A stretch of DNA of 64,000 bases from Pseudomonas fildesensis. GTDB lineage: Bacteria; Pseudomonadota; Gammaproteobacteria; Pseudomonadales; Pseudomonadaceae. Within the stretch, counting starts at the first letter, position 1. The number at the start of each line of letters is the position of its first letter. Position numbers and translations under genes: made by a program. The DNA lies in NCBI RefSeq assembly GCF_001050345.1, contig NZ_LFMW01000009.1, positions 1 to 64,000 on the forward strand. Direction: 5' to 3'. Shown in pieces: positions 52,898 through 63,803 of this stretch. The notes below the pieces were generated by a model. That model saw nothing but the letters and a program-made list of their open reading frames with translations, was not told where the DNA came from and ran no database searches.

Positions 52898-53799
52898 AGA
52901 TTGCTGTGCTGTCGCGAAACCCGCGTCTGTATTCCACCCGCCGCCTGGTCGAGGCCGGCACCGAACGTGGCCACGAAATGGTGGTGATCGACACGTTGCG
53001 GGCCTATATGAACATTGCCAGCCACAAGCCGCAGATCCACTACCGGGGCAAGCCGCTGGAGGGTTTTGATGCCGTGATCCCGCGAATTGGTGCCTCGGTC
53101 ACGTTCTACGGCTGCGCCGTGTTGCGCCAGTTTGAAATGATGGGGGTGTTCCCCCTGAATGAATCGGTGGCTATTGCGCGCTCACGGGACAAGCTGCGCT
53201 CGCTGCAACTGCTCTCGCGTCGAGGTATCGGCCTGCCGGTCACCGGTTTTGCCCACTCCCCTGATGACATCCCGGACCTGATCGAAATGGTCAACGGCGC
53301 ACCGCTGGTGATCAAAGTGCTGGAAGGCACCCAGGGCATCGGCGTGGTGATGTGTGAAACCGCAACCGCAGCGGAGTCAGTGATCGAGGCGTTCATGGGC
53401 CTCAAGCAGAACATCATGGTTCAGGAGTACATCAAGGAAGCCGGTGGTGCGGATATCCGCTGCTTCGTGGTGGGCGACAAGGTGATTGCGGCAATGAAGC
53501 GCCAGGCCAAGCCGGGGGAGTTTCGCTCCAACCTGCATCGTGGCGGCAGTGCCAGCCTGATCAAGATCACCCCGGAAGAACGCATGACTGCGCTGCGCGC
53601 GGCCAAGGTGATGGGGTTGAGCGTCGCGGGTGTGGATATCTTGCGCTCCAACCATGGCCCGCTGGTGATGGAAGTGAACTCATCGCCCGGCCTGGAAGGC
53701 ATCGAGACCACCACAGGCAAGGATGTGGCCGGGATCATCATTCAGCATCTGGAGAAGAATGGCGGGCCGAATATGACCAGGACCAAAGGCAAGGGGTAG
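52894..53799 (+). CDS. rimK: Ribosomal protein S6 glutamate ligase
   Basis: This 301-residue ATP-grasp enzyme adds glutamates to the C-terminus of ribosomal protein S6. ATP-grasp motifs are [35 protein letters not shown] and [14 protein letters not shown]. It is the last gene of rimABK. In Pseudomonas the operon adjusts the proteome between motile and surface life; this links it by function to LapA-type adhesion at the other end of the window. Confidence 0.96.
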   Translation: MKIAVLSRNPRLYSTRRLVEAGTERGHEMVVIDTLRAYMNIASHKPQIHYRGKPLEGFDAVIPRIGASVTFYGCAVLRQFEMMGVFPLNESVAIARSRDKLRSLQLLSRRGIGLPVTGFAHSPDDIPDLIEMVNGAPLVIKVLEGTQGIGVVMCETATAAESVIEAFMGLKQNIMVQEYIKEAGGADIRCFVVGDKVIAAMKRQAKPGEFRSNLHRGGSASLIKITPEERMTALRAAKVMGLSVAGVDILRSNHGPLVMEVNSSPGLEGIETTTGKDVAGIIIQHLEKNGGPNMTRTKGKG

Positions 53800-53825
53800 A
53801 GAAGCAGCTGGTAGCTTCTAGCTAT

Positions 53826-53871
53826 AAGCTGCAAGAAAAGACAAAGGCAGTCTGCCTTTCTCTTGCAGCTT
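53826..53871. repeat. Large hairpin between rimK and envZ
   Basis: AAGCTGCAAGA pairs with TCTTGCAGCTT, with an inner AAAGGCAG/CTGCCTTT. The surrounding 53803-53899 holds further AGCTT-type partial repeats. It may act as a shared terminator for the convergent genes. Confidence 0.65.
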
Positions 53872-53902
53872 ACAGCTTGGAACTTGGAACTTGCGGCTGT
53901 TT

Positions 53903-55216
53903 CTAGACCGCGTCTCGCGGCAGCATCAGGCCCAGCGGCAAGCGCACCCGCGCTTCCAGGCCACCCTCTTCACGGTTGCGCAGCTCAACATTGCCACCAT
54001 GCATTGAGGCGATCCGCCGCACAATCGCCAACCCCAAACCGGTGCCCTTGCCGCCACGGGCACGGTCGCCACGGGTGAAGGGGTTGAAGATGCCTTCCAG
54101 CTCGGCCGGGTCGATACCGGCACCGCGGTCCATCACGCTCAACACCACATAAGGCGCGGCGCTGTCGCCGGACACGTACGCCGCCACTTCCACGTCGGAA
54201 CCGGCGTGGTGCAAGGCGTTGCCGATCAGGTTGTTCAGCAGGCGCTTCATCGACACCCGGCGCAACGCGAACGGCTGGATCGGCTCCAGGCGCATACGTA
54301 CCTGTTCGCCGTTCTGGTTGTAGGGTGCCACCACCTCGCGCACCAGGTCCGTCAGGTCGACTTCTTCCACGACCTCGTCACGACCATCGCGAATAAACGC
54401 CAGGAATTGGTCGAGAATCGCGTCCATGTCCTCGATGTCACGCACCATGTCATCGGTCAGGTCGGTGTGGTTGCCCATCAGCTCAAGGGAAAGGCGCAAT
54501 CGCGTCAACGGCGTACGCAAGTCATGGGACACCCCCGCCAGCATCAGCTCGCGCTCGCGCCCGGCCTGCTCGACGTCCTCCGCCATCTGGTTGAACGCGC
54601 CGTACACCTCGGTCATCTCACTGGGCGTATCGCTGACCGGCAGGCGCACACTGCGCCCCTGCCCCAATTGGCGGGCGGCGAATACCAGGCGTTTAAGCGG
54701 CTGGTTGAGCTGACGTACGAAAATCCATGCGGACGCCGTTGAAAGCAAGCCGATGGCCAGGAACCAGCCCAACACGTTCCAGATTTTTTGCCCTCGTAAT
54801 GGATGCGGGTAAAGCGGCACCTTGATCCAGGCATCGCCCAGGCTCGGCGCCCTCACCCACAGCGCAGGCGAAACATGCATGCGCAGGCGCACCTCGGTGT
54901 CCTCTCCCAGTTCGTCGCGCATCTGGCGCTGGTAGATCTCGCTGTAAGGCCAATGCTGCTCGCCTTCGGGCACGCCGGCCCCTTCTACCCGGGTCAACGT
55001 CGAGGCCTTGGCTACTTTTTCCCTGTTCTCAGGGTCTACGGCCCAGTAACCACGCAACGTCAGGGCGACACCATGGGCGTACTGCCGGTCCACCAGCACG
55101 TCTTCGTTCATCAACAGATAAACGAGTGTCAGCGCCTTGGAAAACAGAACGACGATCAGCACCAGCCAAAGGGTGCGAGAGAAGAAACTTTGCGGGAACC
55201 ACAACGGGGTTTTCAT
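53903..55216 (-). CDS. envZ: EnvZ-type sensor histidine kinase
   Basis: This 437-residue membrane kinase has helices at about residues 15-35 (LWLVLIVVLFSKALTLVYLL) and 150-170 (VLGWFLAIGLLSTASAWIF). A periplasmic domain of about 110 residues lies between them. A HAMP linker, the phosphoacceptor His in AGVSHDLRTPL near residue 230, and N, G1 and G2 boxes (NNLIGNALHHA, DRGAGI, GKGTGLGLAI) follow. With ompR it corresponds to the envelope-stress pair also named AmgRS in P. aeruginosa, where it affects aminoglycoside tolerance. Confidence 0.92.
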   Translation of the reverse strand: MKTPLWFPQSFFSRTLWLVLIVVLFSKALTLVYLLMNEDVLVDRQYAHGVALTLRGYWAVDPENREKVAKASTLTRVEGAGVPEGEQHWPYSEIYQRQMRDELGEDTEVRLRMHVSPALWVRAPSLGDAWIKVPLYPHPLRGQKIWNVLGWFLAIGLLSTASAWIFVRQLNQPLKRLVFAARQLGQGRSVRLPVSDTPSEMTEVYGAFNQMAEDVEQAGRERELMLAGVSHDLRTPLTRLRLSLELMGNHTDLTDDMVRDIEDMDAILDQFLAFIRDGRDEVVEEVDLTDLVREVVAPYNQNGEQVRMRLEPIQPFALRRVSMKRLLNNLIGNALHHAGSDVEVAAYVSGDSAAPYVVLSVMDRGAGIDPAELEGIFNPFTRGDRARGGKGTGLGLAIVRRIASMHGGNVELRNREEGGLEARVRLPLGLMLPRDAV

Positions 55217-55333
55217 AGAAGACAGCCAGGCACTTTGCAGGAACGAGCGGCACTCGCAGAATTGCAGAAGCCGGGTATCCCATCGACGTTCATGGAGTCA
55301 AACGTCAGGACACCCGGCTCTGCAAATCATCGG

Positions 55334-56074
55334 TCACTTGGTTGCTGTGCCATCCGGCACGAACACATAACCCACGCCCCACACGGTCTGGATATACCGT
55401 GGCTTCGACGGGTCCGGCTCGATCATCCGGCGCAGACGGGAAATCTGCACGTCGATGGAGCGCTCCAGGGCATCCCATTCCCGGCCACGGGCCAGGTTCA
55501 TCAGCTTGTCGCGGGTCAGCGGCTGGCGAGCATTCATCACCAGGGCCTTGAGCACCGCGAATTCGCCCGTGGTCAGCATGTGCACTTCATCGCCACGCTT
55601 GAGTTCACGGGTGGCCAGCGACAGTTCGTAGTCGCCAAAGGTAACGCTTTCGTCTTCGCTGCCCGGCGCGCCCGGCACCGGGGCTGCCTGACGACGCAAT
55701 ACGGCCTTGACCCGCGCCATCAGCTCGTCGGGGTTGAATGGCTTGGCCAGGTAATCATCAGCGCCCAGCTCGAGACCCTTGATGCGGCTCAGCTCATCGC
55801 CCTTGGCGGTAAGCATGATGATTGGAATCTGGTTGTTCGCGCCGCGCAGGCGCTTGCAGGCGGTGAGGCCGTCTTCGCCGGGCAACATCAGGTCGAGCAC
55901 GACCAGATTGAACACTTCGCGCCCCAACAGGCGGTCCATTTGCTCGGTGTTCGGCACCGCGCGGGCACGGTAGCCCTTGGAGTTGAAAAAACGCTCCAGC
56001 AGGCTGCTCAGCCCCGGATCGTCATCAACGATGAGAATTTTTTCGCCTTCAGCAGTTTGTGCAGTGCTGCTCAT
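55334..56074 (-). CDS. ompR: OmpR-family response regulator
   Basis: This 246-residue regulator has a receiver domain with acceptor Asp61 (VVLDLMLPGEDG) and the acidic pocket VDDDPG, then a winged-helix domain (EWDALERSIDVQISRLRRMI). It lies upstream of envZ with a 117-bp gap, which is longer than usual for this pair and holds no gene. Confidence 0.95.
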   Translation of the reverse strand: MSSTAQTAEGEKILIVDDDPGLSSLLERFFNSKGYRARAVPNTEQMDRLLGREVFNLVVLDLMLPGEDGLTACKRLRGANNQIPIIMLTAKGDELSRIKGLELGADDYLAKPFNPDELMARVKAVLRRQAAPVPGAPGSEDESVTFGDYELSLATRELKRGDEVHMLTTGEFAVLKALVMNARQPLTRDKLMNLARGREWDALERSIDVQISRLRRMIEPDPSKPRYIQTVWGVGYVFVPDGTATK

Positions 56075-56220
56075 TAGATGCTCCTCTTATCTCGGCGCGC
56101 ATTATGGCGTAGCTGTCGTTATACGCACCGTGTGCATTGTTAGCAGATTTTTCCTCCACTGCCAGCGAACCCGCGCCCTACAACCTCTGGCGCAGTACCC
56201 CCCAAAGACAGAACGCTGGT

Positions 56221-56226
56221 TATAAT
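56221..56226 (+). promoter_or_regulatory. Probable -10 box upstream of tex
   Basis: A perfect TATAAT lies in the 355-bp gene-free region 56075-56429 between the divergent ompR and tex. No good -35 match is seen at the right distance, so an activator may be needed. The leader to tex would be about 200 nt. Confidence 0.5.
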
Positions 56227-56429
56227 GCGGCGCCTTCGTGCAGGGCAACGTCAGATCGTTACCGTTTACTGCCAGGCTTTTTTCACCTGCTTGTCGTGAT
56301 TTTTTCGATTTCGAGGGTCAATAGGCAGCCTCTTGACCCAGGCAGCGGCGCAGTCGGGCCGCTCAACCAGCCTTGCAAGGCCTTGTTTTCCGGGCCTTCG
56401 AGCTGCTTTTAAGAATTTCAGGTGGTTTT

Positions 56430-58763
56430 ATGGACAGCATCAACAGCCGCATCGCCGAGGAACTCGGTGTACGCCCACAGCAGGTCGAAGCGGCCGTCGC
56501 TCTACTGGATGAAGGCTCCACGGTGCCTTTCATCGCCCGTTACCGTAAAGAAGTGACCGGCAGCCTCGACGACATCCAACTGCGGCATCTGGAAGAGCGC
56601 CTGCGCTACCTGCGAGAACTCGACGAACGGCGCCTCAGTATCCTCGCCAGCATCGAAGAACAGGGCAAGTTGACCCCACAACTGGAACGCGACATCAAGC
56701 TCGCCGACACCAAGACCCGCCTCGAAGACCTCTACCTGCCCTACAAACAGAAACGCCGCACCAAGGGCCAGATCGCCCTGGAAGCCGGTTTGGGCGAGCT
56801 GGCCGACGGCCTGTTCAACGATCCGTCGCTGACCCCGGACACCGAAGCCGCACGCTTCATCGACGCTGAAAAAGGTGTCGCCGACGTCAAGGCCGCCCTC
56901 GAAGGCGCCAAATACATCCTCATGGAGCGCTTCGCCGAAAACGCCAGCCTCCTGGAAAAACTGCGCACTTACTTGAAACAGGAAGCCATCCTCAGCGCCC
57001 GCGTCATCGCCGGCAAAGAGGAAGAAGGCGCCAAGTTCCGCGATTACTTCGAACACGACGAACCGCTCAAGAGCATGCCGTCCCACCGCGCGCTGGCGAT
57101 TTTTCGCGGCCGCAACGAAGGCATTCTCAGCTCCGCGCTGAAAGTCGGCGACGAGCTGCCGGGCACCATGCACCCGTGCGAAGGCATGATCGGTCAACAA
57201 TTCGGCATCCAGAATCAGAACCGTCCTGCGGACAAGTGGCTCGGTGAAGTCGTGCGCTGGACCTGGAAGGTCAAGCTCTACACGCACCTGGAAACCGACC
57301 TGCTCGGCGAGTTGCGCGACGGCGCCGAAACCGAGGCGATCAACGTATTCGCCCACAACCTGCACGACCTGCTGCTGGCCGCTCCGGCCGGCCCGCGTGC
57401 CACCCTGGGCCTCGACCCGGGCCTGCGCACTGGCTGCAAAGTCGCCGTGGTCGACGCCACCGGCAAGCTGCTGGACCACGCCACCGTGTACCCGCACGTG
57501 CCACACAACAAGTGGGACCAGACCCTCGCGACCCTGGCAGCCTTGTGCGCTAAGCACGCGGTAGACCTGATCGCCATCGGCAACGGCACCGCCAGCCGGG
57601 AGACCGACAAACTGGCCGCCGAACTGATCAAAAAATACCCAGCCATGAAGATGACCAAGGTGATGGTTTCCGAGGCCGGCGCTTCGGTGTACTCGGCGTC
57701 CGAACTGGCGTCCAAGGAATTCCCGGACCTCGACGTGTCGATCCGCGGTGCGGTGTCCATCGCCCGTCGTCTGCAGGACCCGTTGGCTGAGTTGGTGAAG
57801 ATCGATCCGAAATCCATCGGCGTCGGCCAGTACCAGCACGATGTGTCGCAGCTGAAGCTGGCGCGCGGCCTGGATGCGGTGGTGGAAGACTGCGTGAACG
57901 CCGTGGGTGTGGACGTAAACACCGCCTCCGTGGCGCTGCTGGCTCGTATCTCTGGCCTCAACGCGACCCTGGCGCAGAACATCGTCACCCACCGCGATGA
58001 AAACGGCGCGTTCAAAACCCGCGCCGCGCTGAAAAAAGTCGCACGCCTGGGTGAAAAAACCTTCGAGCAAGCCGCCGGCTTCCTACGCGTAATGAACGGT
58101 GACAATCCGCTGGACGCTTCGGCGGTTCACCCGGAAGCCTACCCGCTGGTGCAACGTATTGCCGCCGAGACCGACCGCGACATCCGCTCGCTGATCGGCG
58201 ACGCCGCGTTCCTCAAACGCCTTGACCCGAAAAAATACACCGACGAAACCTTCGGTGTGCCGACCATCACCGACATCCTGCAAGAGCTGGAAAAACCTGG
58301 CCGCGACCCACGCCCCGGGTTCAAGACCGCCGAGTTCCAGGACGGCGTCGAAGACCTCAAGGATCTGCAACTGGGCATGATCCTCGAAGGCGTGGTCACC
58401 AACGTGACCAACTTCGGTGCCTTTGTGGATATCGGCGTGCATCAGGACGGTTTGGTGCACATCTCTGCGCTTTCGGAGAAGTTCATCAAGGACCCGCGCG
58501 AAGCGGTGAAAGCCGGTGACGTGGTCAAGGTCAAGGTCATGGAAGTCGACATCCCGCGCAAACGCGTCGGCCTGTCGATGCGCATGAGCGACACCCCTGG
58601 CGAGAAAATCGACGGTGCCCGTGGCGCACGCCCAGGCTCGGCCCCGCGCCAGTCCCAAGGCCGCTCTGACAACGCGCCGCGCAAGGAAACTGCGACCGCA
58701 GCGCCGACCAATAACGCCATGGCCTCGCTGTTTGCCAACGCCAAACAGTTGAAGAAACGCTGA
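56430..58763 (+). CDS. tex: Tex-family RNA-binding transcription accessory protein
   Basis: The start is ATG 56430 ([12 protein letters not shown]) after AGGTGG; the open frame upstream is not conserved. The 777-residue protein has the standard Tex order: N-terminal HtH-rich region ([20 protein letters not shown]), YqgF/RuvC-like domain ([18 protein letters not shown]), helix-hairpin-helix region ([17 protein letters not shown]) and a C-terminal S1 domain ([20 protein letters not shown]). A low-complexity basic tail follows. It overlaps the thioesterase gene by one base. Confidence 0.96.
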   Translation: MDSINSRIAEELGVRPQQVEAAVALLDEGSTVPFIARYRKEVTGSLDDIQLRHLEERLRYLRELDERRLSILASIEEQGKLTPQLERDIKLADTKTRLEDLYLPYKQKRRTKGQIALEAGLGELADGLFNDPSLTPDTEAARFIDAEKGVADVKAALEGAKYILMERFAENASLLEKLRTYLKQEAILSARVIAGKEEEGAKFRDYFEHDEPLKSMPSHRALAIFRGRNEGILSSALKVGDELPGTMHPCEGMIGQQFGIQNQNRPADKWLGEVVRWTWKVKLYTHLETDLLGELRDGAETEAINVFAHNLHDLLLAAPAGPRATLGLDPGLRTGCKVAVVDATGKLLDHATVYPHVPHNKWDQTLATLAALCAKHAVDLIAIGNGTASRETDKLAAELIKKYPAMKMTKVMVSEAGASVYSASELASKEFPDLDVSIRGAVSIARRLQDPLAELVKIDPKSIGVGQYQHDVSQLKLARGLDAVVEDCVNAVGVDVNTASVALLARISGLNATLAQNIVTHRDENGAFKTRAALKKVARLGEKTFEQAAGFLRVMNGDNPLDASAVHPEAYPLVQRIAAETDRDIRSLIGDAAFLKRLDPKKYTDETFGVPTITDILQELEKPGRDPRPGFKTAEFQDGVEDLKDLQLGMILEGVVTNVTNFGAFVDIGVHQDGLVHISALSEKFIKDPREAVKAGDVVKVKVMEVDIPRKRVGLSMRMSDTPGEKIDGARGARPGSAPRQSQGRSDNAPRKETATAAPTNNAMASLFANAKQLKKR

Positions 58764-59146
58764 TGGAAATCCCGGCCGGCTTGACCCAGAGCGCGTTCAG
58801 CGAACTGATCGGCTGCCGCCTGCAACGCCTGGACCAGGGCGTTGCCGACGTGGCCCTGACCCTGGAGCCGAAGCTGCGCAACCGCGCGGGCAAGCTCCAC
58901 GGCGGGGCGATTTTCAGCCTGGTGGACATCACCATGGGGCTGGCCTGCTCCAGCGCCCATGGTTTTGACCAGCAGAGCGCGACCATCGAGTGCAAGATCA
59001 ACTACATCCGCGCAGTGGACGACGGTGATGTGCTGTGCACCAGCCGGGTAGTCCACGCCGGTCGGCGCACCTTGGTGGTCGAGGCGGATGTGTATCAGGA
59101 CGAAAAACTTGTCGCAAAAGCGCAGGGCACCTTCGCTGTCCTATAG
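58763..59146 (+). CDS. PaaI-family hotdog thioesterase
   Basis: This 127-residue protein has the PaaI-type signature GKLHGGAIFSLVDITMGLAC, with the HGG and D motif at the helix start. It begins at the ATG that overlaps the tex stop (TGATG), so it is coupled to tex. The substrate is unknown; phenylacetyl-CoA-like thioesters are a family possibility. No gene lies in the 214 bp to gshA. Confidence 0.9.
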   Translation: MEIPAGLTQSAFSELIGCRLQRLDQGVADVALTLEPKLRNRAGKLHGGAIFSLVDITMGLACSSAHGFDQQSATIECKINYIRAVDDGDVLCTSRVVHAGRRTLVVEADVYQDEKLVAKAQGTFAVL

Positions 59147-59360
59147 CTCCCCACCCTCGATTTGAGTTAATTTCGGCGCTGCGATAACGGCGTCGGAATT
59201 TTCTTGCTGCGCTATAGCCCAATTCATGGAGTGAAGTCGGCTTTTTCAGAGCGGGTCAAATCGACTCAAAACCAGGCGATAACGCCAGTTTTAACTTCAC
59301 CCTTGTAGACCGTCCTGCCCACCCCCATATTGGGGCGACTGACGCGTGAAGGAATCCAAC

Positions 59361-60944
59361 TTGAGCGAACTTCTCAACCGCCGCCTGGCCCTGCTCGGCA
59401 AGCGCGAACACCTCTCCCTGCTAGAGCAGTGCTTGCACGGCATCGAGCGCGAATGCCTGCGTGTCACCGGTGAAGGTCGCCTGGCACAAACGCCGCACCC
59501 CGAAGCCCTGGGCGCCGCGCTGACCCACGAACAGATCACCACCGACTACTCGGAATCGTTGTTGGAGTTCATCACTCCGGCCCTGCCCAACCCGGCCGAT
59601 ACCCTGAGCAGCCTGGACAAGATCCATCGGTTTGCCTACACCAAGCTCGGCAGCGAATACCTGTGGAGCCCTTCGATGCCGTGCCCGTTGCCGGCCGAGG
59701 AAGACATTCCGATTGCCTACTACGGCACCTCCAATATCGGACAGCTCAAGTACGTGTATCGCAAGGGCCTGGCCCTGCGTTACGGCAAGACCATGCAGTG
59801 CATCGCCGGGATTCACTACAACTTTTCCCTGCCGGAAAAGCTCTGGCCGCTGCTCAAGGAAGTCGAAGGGTTTGTCGGCACTGACCGCGACTACCAGTCC
59901 ACCGCCTATATCGCGCTGATCCGCAACTTCCGCCGCTACAGCTGGCTGCTGATGTACCTGTTTGGTGCCTCGCCGGCCCTGGACGCCGGTTTCCTGCGCG
60001 GTCGCTCGCACCAGCTTGAAGTACTCGACGCCGACACCCTGTACCTGCCGTACGCCACCAGCCTGCGCATGAGCGATCTCGGTTACCAAAGCAACGCCCA
60101 GGCCGGCCTGACGCCGTGCTACAACGACCTGAGTAGCTACACCGACAGCCTGCGTGAAGCGGTGGCAACGCCCTACGCGCCGTACGTCGAAGTCGGCACC
60201 CACAAGGACGGTGAATGGGTTCAGCTCAACACCAACATCCTGCAGATCGAAAACGAGTACTACTCCAACATCCGGCCCAAGCGCGTGACCTACACCGGCG
60301 AGCGGCCGATCCAGGCGCTGGTGGCCCGTGGCATCCAGTACATCGAAGTGCGCTGCCTGGACATCAACCCGTTCCTGCCGATGGGCATCGATTTGCCGGA
60401 GTCGCGCTTCCTCGACGCGTTCCTGCTGTATTGCGCGCTGAACGACAGCCCGCTGTTCGCCGACAACGAGTGCGGCAACGCTACGTCCAACTTCCTCAGC
60501 GTGGTTAAGGAAGGCCGCCGGCCGGGCCTGCAATTGCGGCGTCAGGGCCAGGCGGTGGACATGAAGGAGTGGGCCACCGAGTTGCTGGAGAAGATCGCAC
60601 CGCTGGCAGCCTTGCTTGATGAGAGCCACGGCATCCAGGAACACAGCCAGGCGCTGGACGCGCAGTTGGCGAAGGTCAACGACCCGTCACTGACCCCGTC
60701 GGCCCAGGTGTTGGCGGCGATGGCCGAGCGCAAGGAGAGTTTTGCTCAGTTCTCCCTGCATCAGAGCCAAGTGCATGCCGAGTACTTCCGCCGGGAGCCG
60801 TTGCCGGCGCAAGAGCAGGCACGCTTTGAAGCGCTGGCGCGCACGTCGCTGGCACAGCAGGCGGAACTGGAGCAGAACGAAGTGGGCGACTTTGATGTGT
60901 TTGTCGGCTCGTACCAGGCCAGCATTCTCGCTATCAGCAACTGA
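59361..60944 (+). CDS. gshA: Glutamate-cysteine ligase
   Basis: This enzyme makes gamma-glutamylcysteine, the first step of glutathione synthesis. I choose TTG 59361 because AAGGA lies seven bases upstream and the conserved [13 protein letters not shown] begins there; a GTG at 59346 is the alternative. The 527 residues fit the gammaproteobacterial GshA type, with [35 protein letters not shown] and [15 protein letters not shown] palindromic repeat follows the stop. Confidence 0.95.
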   Translation: MSELLNRRLALLGKREHLSLLEQCLHGIERECLRVTGEGRLAQTPHPEALGAALTHEQITTDYSESLLEFITPALPNPADTLSSLDKIHRFAYTKLGSEYLWSPSMPCPLPAEEDIPIAYYGTSNIGQLKYVYRKGLALRYGKTMQCIAGIHYNFSLPEKLWPLLKEVEGFVGTDRDYQSTAYIALIRNFRRYSWLLMYLFGASPALDAGFLRGRSHQLEVLDADTLYLPYATSLRMSDLGYQSNAQAGLTPCYNDLSSYTDSLREAVATPYAPYVEVGTHKDGEWVQLNTNILQIENEYYSNIRPKRVTYTGERPIQALVARGIQYIEVRCLDINPFLPMGIDLPESRFLDAFLLYCALNDSPLFADNECGNATSNFLSVVKEGRRPGLQLRRQGQAVDMKEWATELLEKIAPLAALLDESHGIQEHSQALDAQLAKVNDPSLTPSAQVLAAMAERKESFAQFSLHQSQVHAEYFRREPLPAQEQARFEALARTSLAQQAELEQNEVGDFDVFVGSYQASILAISN

Positions 60945-60952
60945 CCCAACTG

Positions 60953-61058
60953 ATCGTTCCCACGCTCCGTGTGGGAACGCCTCTTGTGACGCTCCGCGTC
61001 ACGCTTTGGGACGCGGAGCGTCCGAGGCTGCATTCCCACGCGGAGCGTGGGAACGATC
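60953..61058. repeat. Palindromic intergenic repeat (GATCGTTCCCACGCTC type)
   Basis: Fourth copy of this family, directly after gshA. Outer arms and inner GTGACGC/GCGTCAC arms are present. Confidence 0.85.
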
Positions 61059-61185
61059 ATGCAGCAGTGCGACGACCACCTTTCCCCTCATAAGCTAATT
61101 CGAAAATGTTATTTATTTTCGGATTCTTAGATCATTTAGTCTCCTCACACGCCGACCCTCGGCCGCCTGATTGAGGAGCTTCCCC

Positions 61186-62163
61186 TTGAAACTGCTTACC
61201 CCTCTGCGCCTATTGGCGGCGTTGTCCCTGGCCGGTGCCAGCCTGTTTGCACAGGCGGCGGATGTGACCATCGCTTACCAGACCACCGTGGACCCGGCGA
61301 AAGTCGCCCAGGCCGACGGTGCTTATGAAAAAGCCACCAACGCCAAGATCGACTGGCGCAAATTCGACAACGGTGCCGACATCATCGCCGCCATCGCGTC
61401 CGGCGATGTACAGATCGGCTACCTCGGTTCCAGCCCGCTGACCGCTGCCATCACCCGCAAAGTGCCGGTGGAAACCTTCCTCGTCGCCACCCAGATCGGC
61501 GGTGCCGAAGCCCTGGTGGCGCGCAACGGTTCGGGGATCAACAGCCCGCAGGACCTGATCGGCAAAAAAATCGCCGTGCCCTTCGTTTCCACCGGCCACT
61601 ACAGCCTGCTGGCTGCGCTGAAGCACTGGAACATCGACCCGTCAAAAGTGACCATCCTCAACCTCGCACCGCCGGCCATCATCGCCGCCTGGAAGCGCGG
61701 TGATATCGACGCCACTTACGTCTGGGACCCGGCACTGGGCGTGGCCAAGGAAAACGGCAAGGTGCTGATCACCTCCGGCGAACTGGCCAAGTTCGGCGCG
61801 CCGACGTTCGACGCGTGGATCGTGCGTAAGGACTTCGCCGAGAAGCATCCGGAAATCGTCAGCGCCTTCGCCAAAGTCACTCTCGATGCCTACGCCGCCT
61901 ACCGCAAAGACCCACAAGCCTGGCTCGCCGACAAAAGCAACGTCGACAAACTGGTGAAGCTCTCCGGCGCCAAGGCCAGTGACATCCCGCTGCTGCTGCA
62001 AGGCAACGTCTACCCGCTGGCCGCTGACCAGGTAACCCTGTTGGGCGCACCGACTACCAAGGCCGTGACCGACACCGCTGCGTTCCTCAAGGAACAAGGC
62101 AAGGTCGAAGCCGTGCTGCCGGACTACGCCCCTTTTGTCAGCGCCAAGTTCATCACTAACTGA
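61186..62163 (+). CDS. tauA: Taurine ABC transporter, periplasmic binding protein
   Basis: I place the start at TTG 61186, because GAGGAG stands seven to eight bases upstream and a good signal peptide begins there ([20 protein letters not shown], cleavage after AQA). The 325-residue SsuA/TauA-type protein shows [20 protein letters not shown] and [14 protein letters not shown], which favour taurine over alkanesulfonates. It heads tauABCD. Sulfate-starvation control through CysB is expected from the family. No site is obvious in the A+T-rich 61059-61185. Confidence 0.93.
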   Translation: MKLLTPLRLLAALSLAGASLFAQAADVTIAYQTTVDPAKVAQADGAYEKATNAKIDWRKFDNGADIIAAIASGDVQIGYLGSSPLTAAITRKVPVETFLVATQIGGAEALVARNGSGINSPQDLIGKKIAVPFVSTGHYSLLAALKHWNIDPSKVTILNLAPPAIIAAWKRGDIDATYVWDPALGVAKENGKVLITSGELAKFGAPTFDAWIVRKDFAEKHPEIVSAFAKVTLDAYAAYRKDPQAWLADKSNVDKLVKLSGAKASDIPLLLQGNVYPLAADQVTLLGAPTTKAVTDTAAFLKEQGKVEAVLPDYAPFVSAKFITN

Positions 62164-62179
62164 TCAGGAGTTCATCGCG

Positions 62180-62959
62180 ATGGCCTTGCTACAACTGGAG
62201 CGCATCAGCGCACAGTACCCAGGCGCCACAGGACCGGTACTGGCGGATATTTCACTCGACCTTGGGCCCCAGCAATTGCTGGTGGCCCTCGGCCCGTCCG
62301 GCAGTGGCAAGACTTCGCTGTTGAACCTGATCGCCGGTTTTGTCGAACCTTCTGCCGGGCGCATCACCCTCGATGGTGTGCTGGTCAAAGGCCCGAGCGC
62401 CGAACGCGGCGTGGTGTTCCAGGATGATGCCCTGCTGCCCTGGCAGGACGTGCTGGCCAACGTCGGCTTCGGCCTGGAATTGGCCGGCATCCCCAAGGCG
62501 CAACGCGAATTGCGCGCCCGGGAAATGCTCGCGCTGGTCGACCTGGCCGGTTTCGACAGCCGCCGTATCTGGCAGCTTTCCGGCGGCCAGAAACAGCGCG
62601 TCGGCCTGGCCCGCGCCCTGGCAGCGGACCCGCGCGTGCTGCTGATGGATGAACCCTTCGGCGCCCTCGATGCCTTCACCCGCGAACAGATGCAGGAGCT
62701 GCTGCTGCAAGTCTGGCGGCGCACGGCCAAGCCGGTGTTTCTGATTACCCATGACATCGAAGAAGCCGTCTTCCTCGCCACCGATTTGATCCTGCTGGCG
62801 CCAAACCCGGGGCAGATCGTCGAACGCCTGAGCCTGGATTTCGGCCAGCGCTACGCGGCCGGCGAATCGGCGCGGGCGATCAAGTCCGACCCGCGCTTTA
62901 TCGAAACCCGCGAACACGTGCTGGGCAAAGTGTTCTCGCAACGGCAGGTGTCCGCATGA
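62180..62959 (+). CDS. tauB: Taurine ABC transporter, ATP-binding protein
   Basis: The start is ATG 62180, with CAGGAG upstream, giving 259 residues; the frame runs back into tauA without conservation. Walker A is GPSGSGKTS, the signature LSGGQKQRV, and Walker [12 protein letters not shown] with the switch His in LITHDIEEA. It energises uptake through TauC and overlaps tauC by 4 bp. Confidence 0.95.
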   Translation: MALLQLERISAQYPGATGPVLADISLDLGPQQLLVALGPSGSGKTSLLNLIAGFVEPSAGRITLDGVLVKGPSAERGVVFQDDALLPWQDVLANVGFGLELAGIPKAQRELRAREMLALVDLAGFDSRRIWQLSGGQKQRVGLARALAADPRVLLMDEPFGALDAFTREQMQELLLQVWRRTAKPVFLITHDIEEAVFLATDLILLAPNPGQIVERLSLDFGQRYAAGESARAIKSDPRFIETREHVLGKVFSQRQVSA

Positions 62960-63792
62960 GCAGCTACGAACTTCCCGCCACGGCCGCCAAGCCGGTGGCG
63001 CACGCCGTTATCCCGCTGCAGCGCAGCCTGAGCACGCGCTGGATCAGCCTTTTGACCCTGTTTGCCTTGCTGGCGATTTGGTGGGCAGTGACCGCCACCG
63101 GTTTGATCGAACCGCTGTTCCTGCCACCGCCGTCTGCCGTACTGCAAAAGGGCTGGTTGCTGGCGACCTCGGGCTATATGGACGCAACCTTGTGGCAGCA
63201 CCTGGCCGCGAGCCTCGGACGTATCGGCCTGGGCCTGGGTTTTGCGGTGTTGACCGCCGTGCCGGTGGGAATCGCCATCGGCTCCAACCGCATCGCGCGC
63301 GGCATTCTCGACCCGCTGATCGAGTTCTATCGGCCGATTCCGCCCCTGGCGTATCTGCCGTTAATCGTGATCTGGTGCGGCATCGGTGAGCTGTCCAAGG
63401 TGTTGCTGATTTACCTGGCGATCTTCGCGCCGATTGCCATCGCCACCGCCACCGGCGTGCGCACCGTCGACCCGGCGAAGCTGCGCGCGGCGCAGTCGCT
63501 GGGCGCAACCCGGGCTCAATTGATTCGCCATGTGATTCTGCCGAGCGCCCTGCCCGACATCCTCACCGGCGTGCGCATTGGCCTGGGTGTGGGTTGGTCG
63601 ACGCTGGTGGCTGCCGAGCTGATTGCCGCCACCAGCGGCCTGGGCTTTATGGTGCAGTCGGCGGCGCAGTTCCTTGTCACGGATGTGGTGGTGCTGGGGA
63701 TCCTGGTGATCGCACTGATCGCCTTCGCCATGGAAATGGGCCTGCGTGCCCTGCAGCGCAAATTAGTGCCTTGGCATGGCCAGGCACACTGA
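62956..63792 (+). CDS. tauC: Taurine ABC transporter, permease
   Basis: This 278-residue inner-membrane permease has six helices and the binding-protein-dependent EAA loop ([20 protein letters not shown]). The N-terminal helix is [16 protein letters not shown]. The start overlaps the tauB stop. Confidence 0.95.
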   Translation: MSSYELPATAAKPVAHAVIPLQRSLSTRWISLLTLFALLAIWWAVTATGLIEPLFLPPPSAVLQKGWLLATSGYMDATLWQHLAASLGRIGLGLGFAVLTAVPVGIAIGSNRIARGILDPLIEFYRPIPPLAYLPLIVIWCGIGELSKVLLIYLAIFAPIAIATATGVRTVDPAKLRAAQSLGATRAQLIRHVILPSALPDILTGVRIGLGVGWSTLVAAELIAATSGLGFMVQSAAQFLVTDVVVLGILVIALIAFAMEMGLRALQRKLVPWHGQAH

Positions 63793-63803
63793 GTGAGAAC
63801 CGC

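Noticed and set aside
56502..58070. Minus-strand open frame opposite tex
   Set aside because: It is an antisense shadow; Tex domains are complete on the plus strand.
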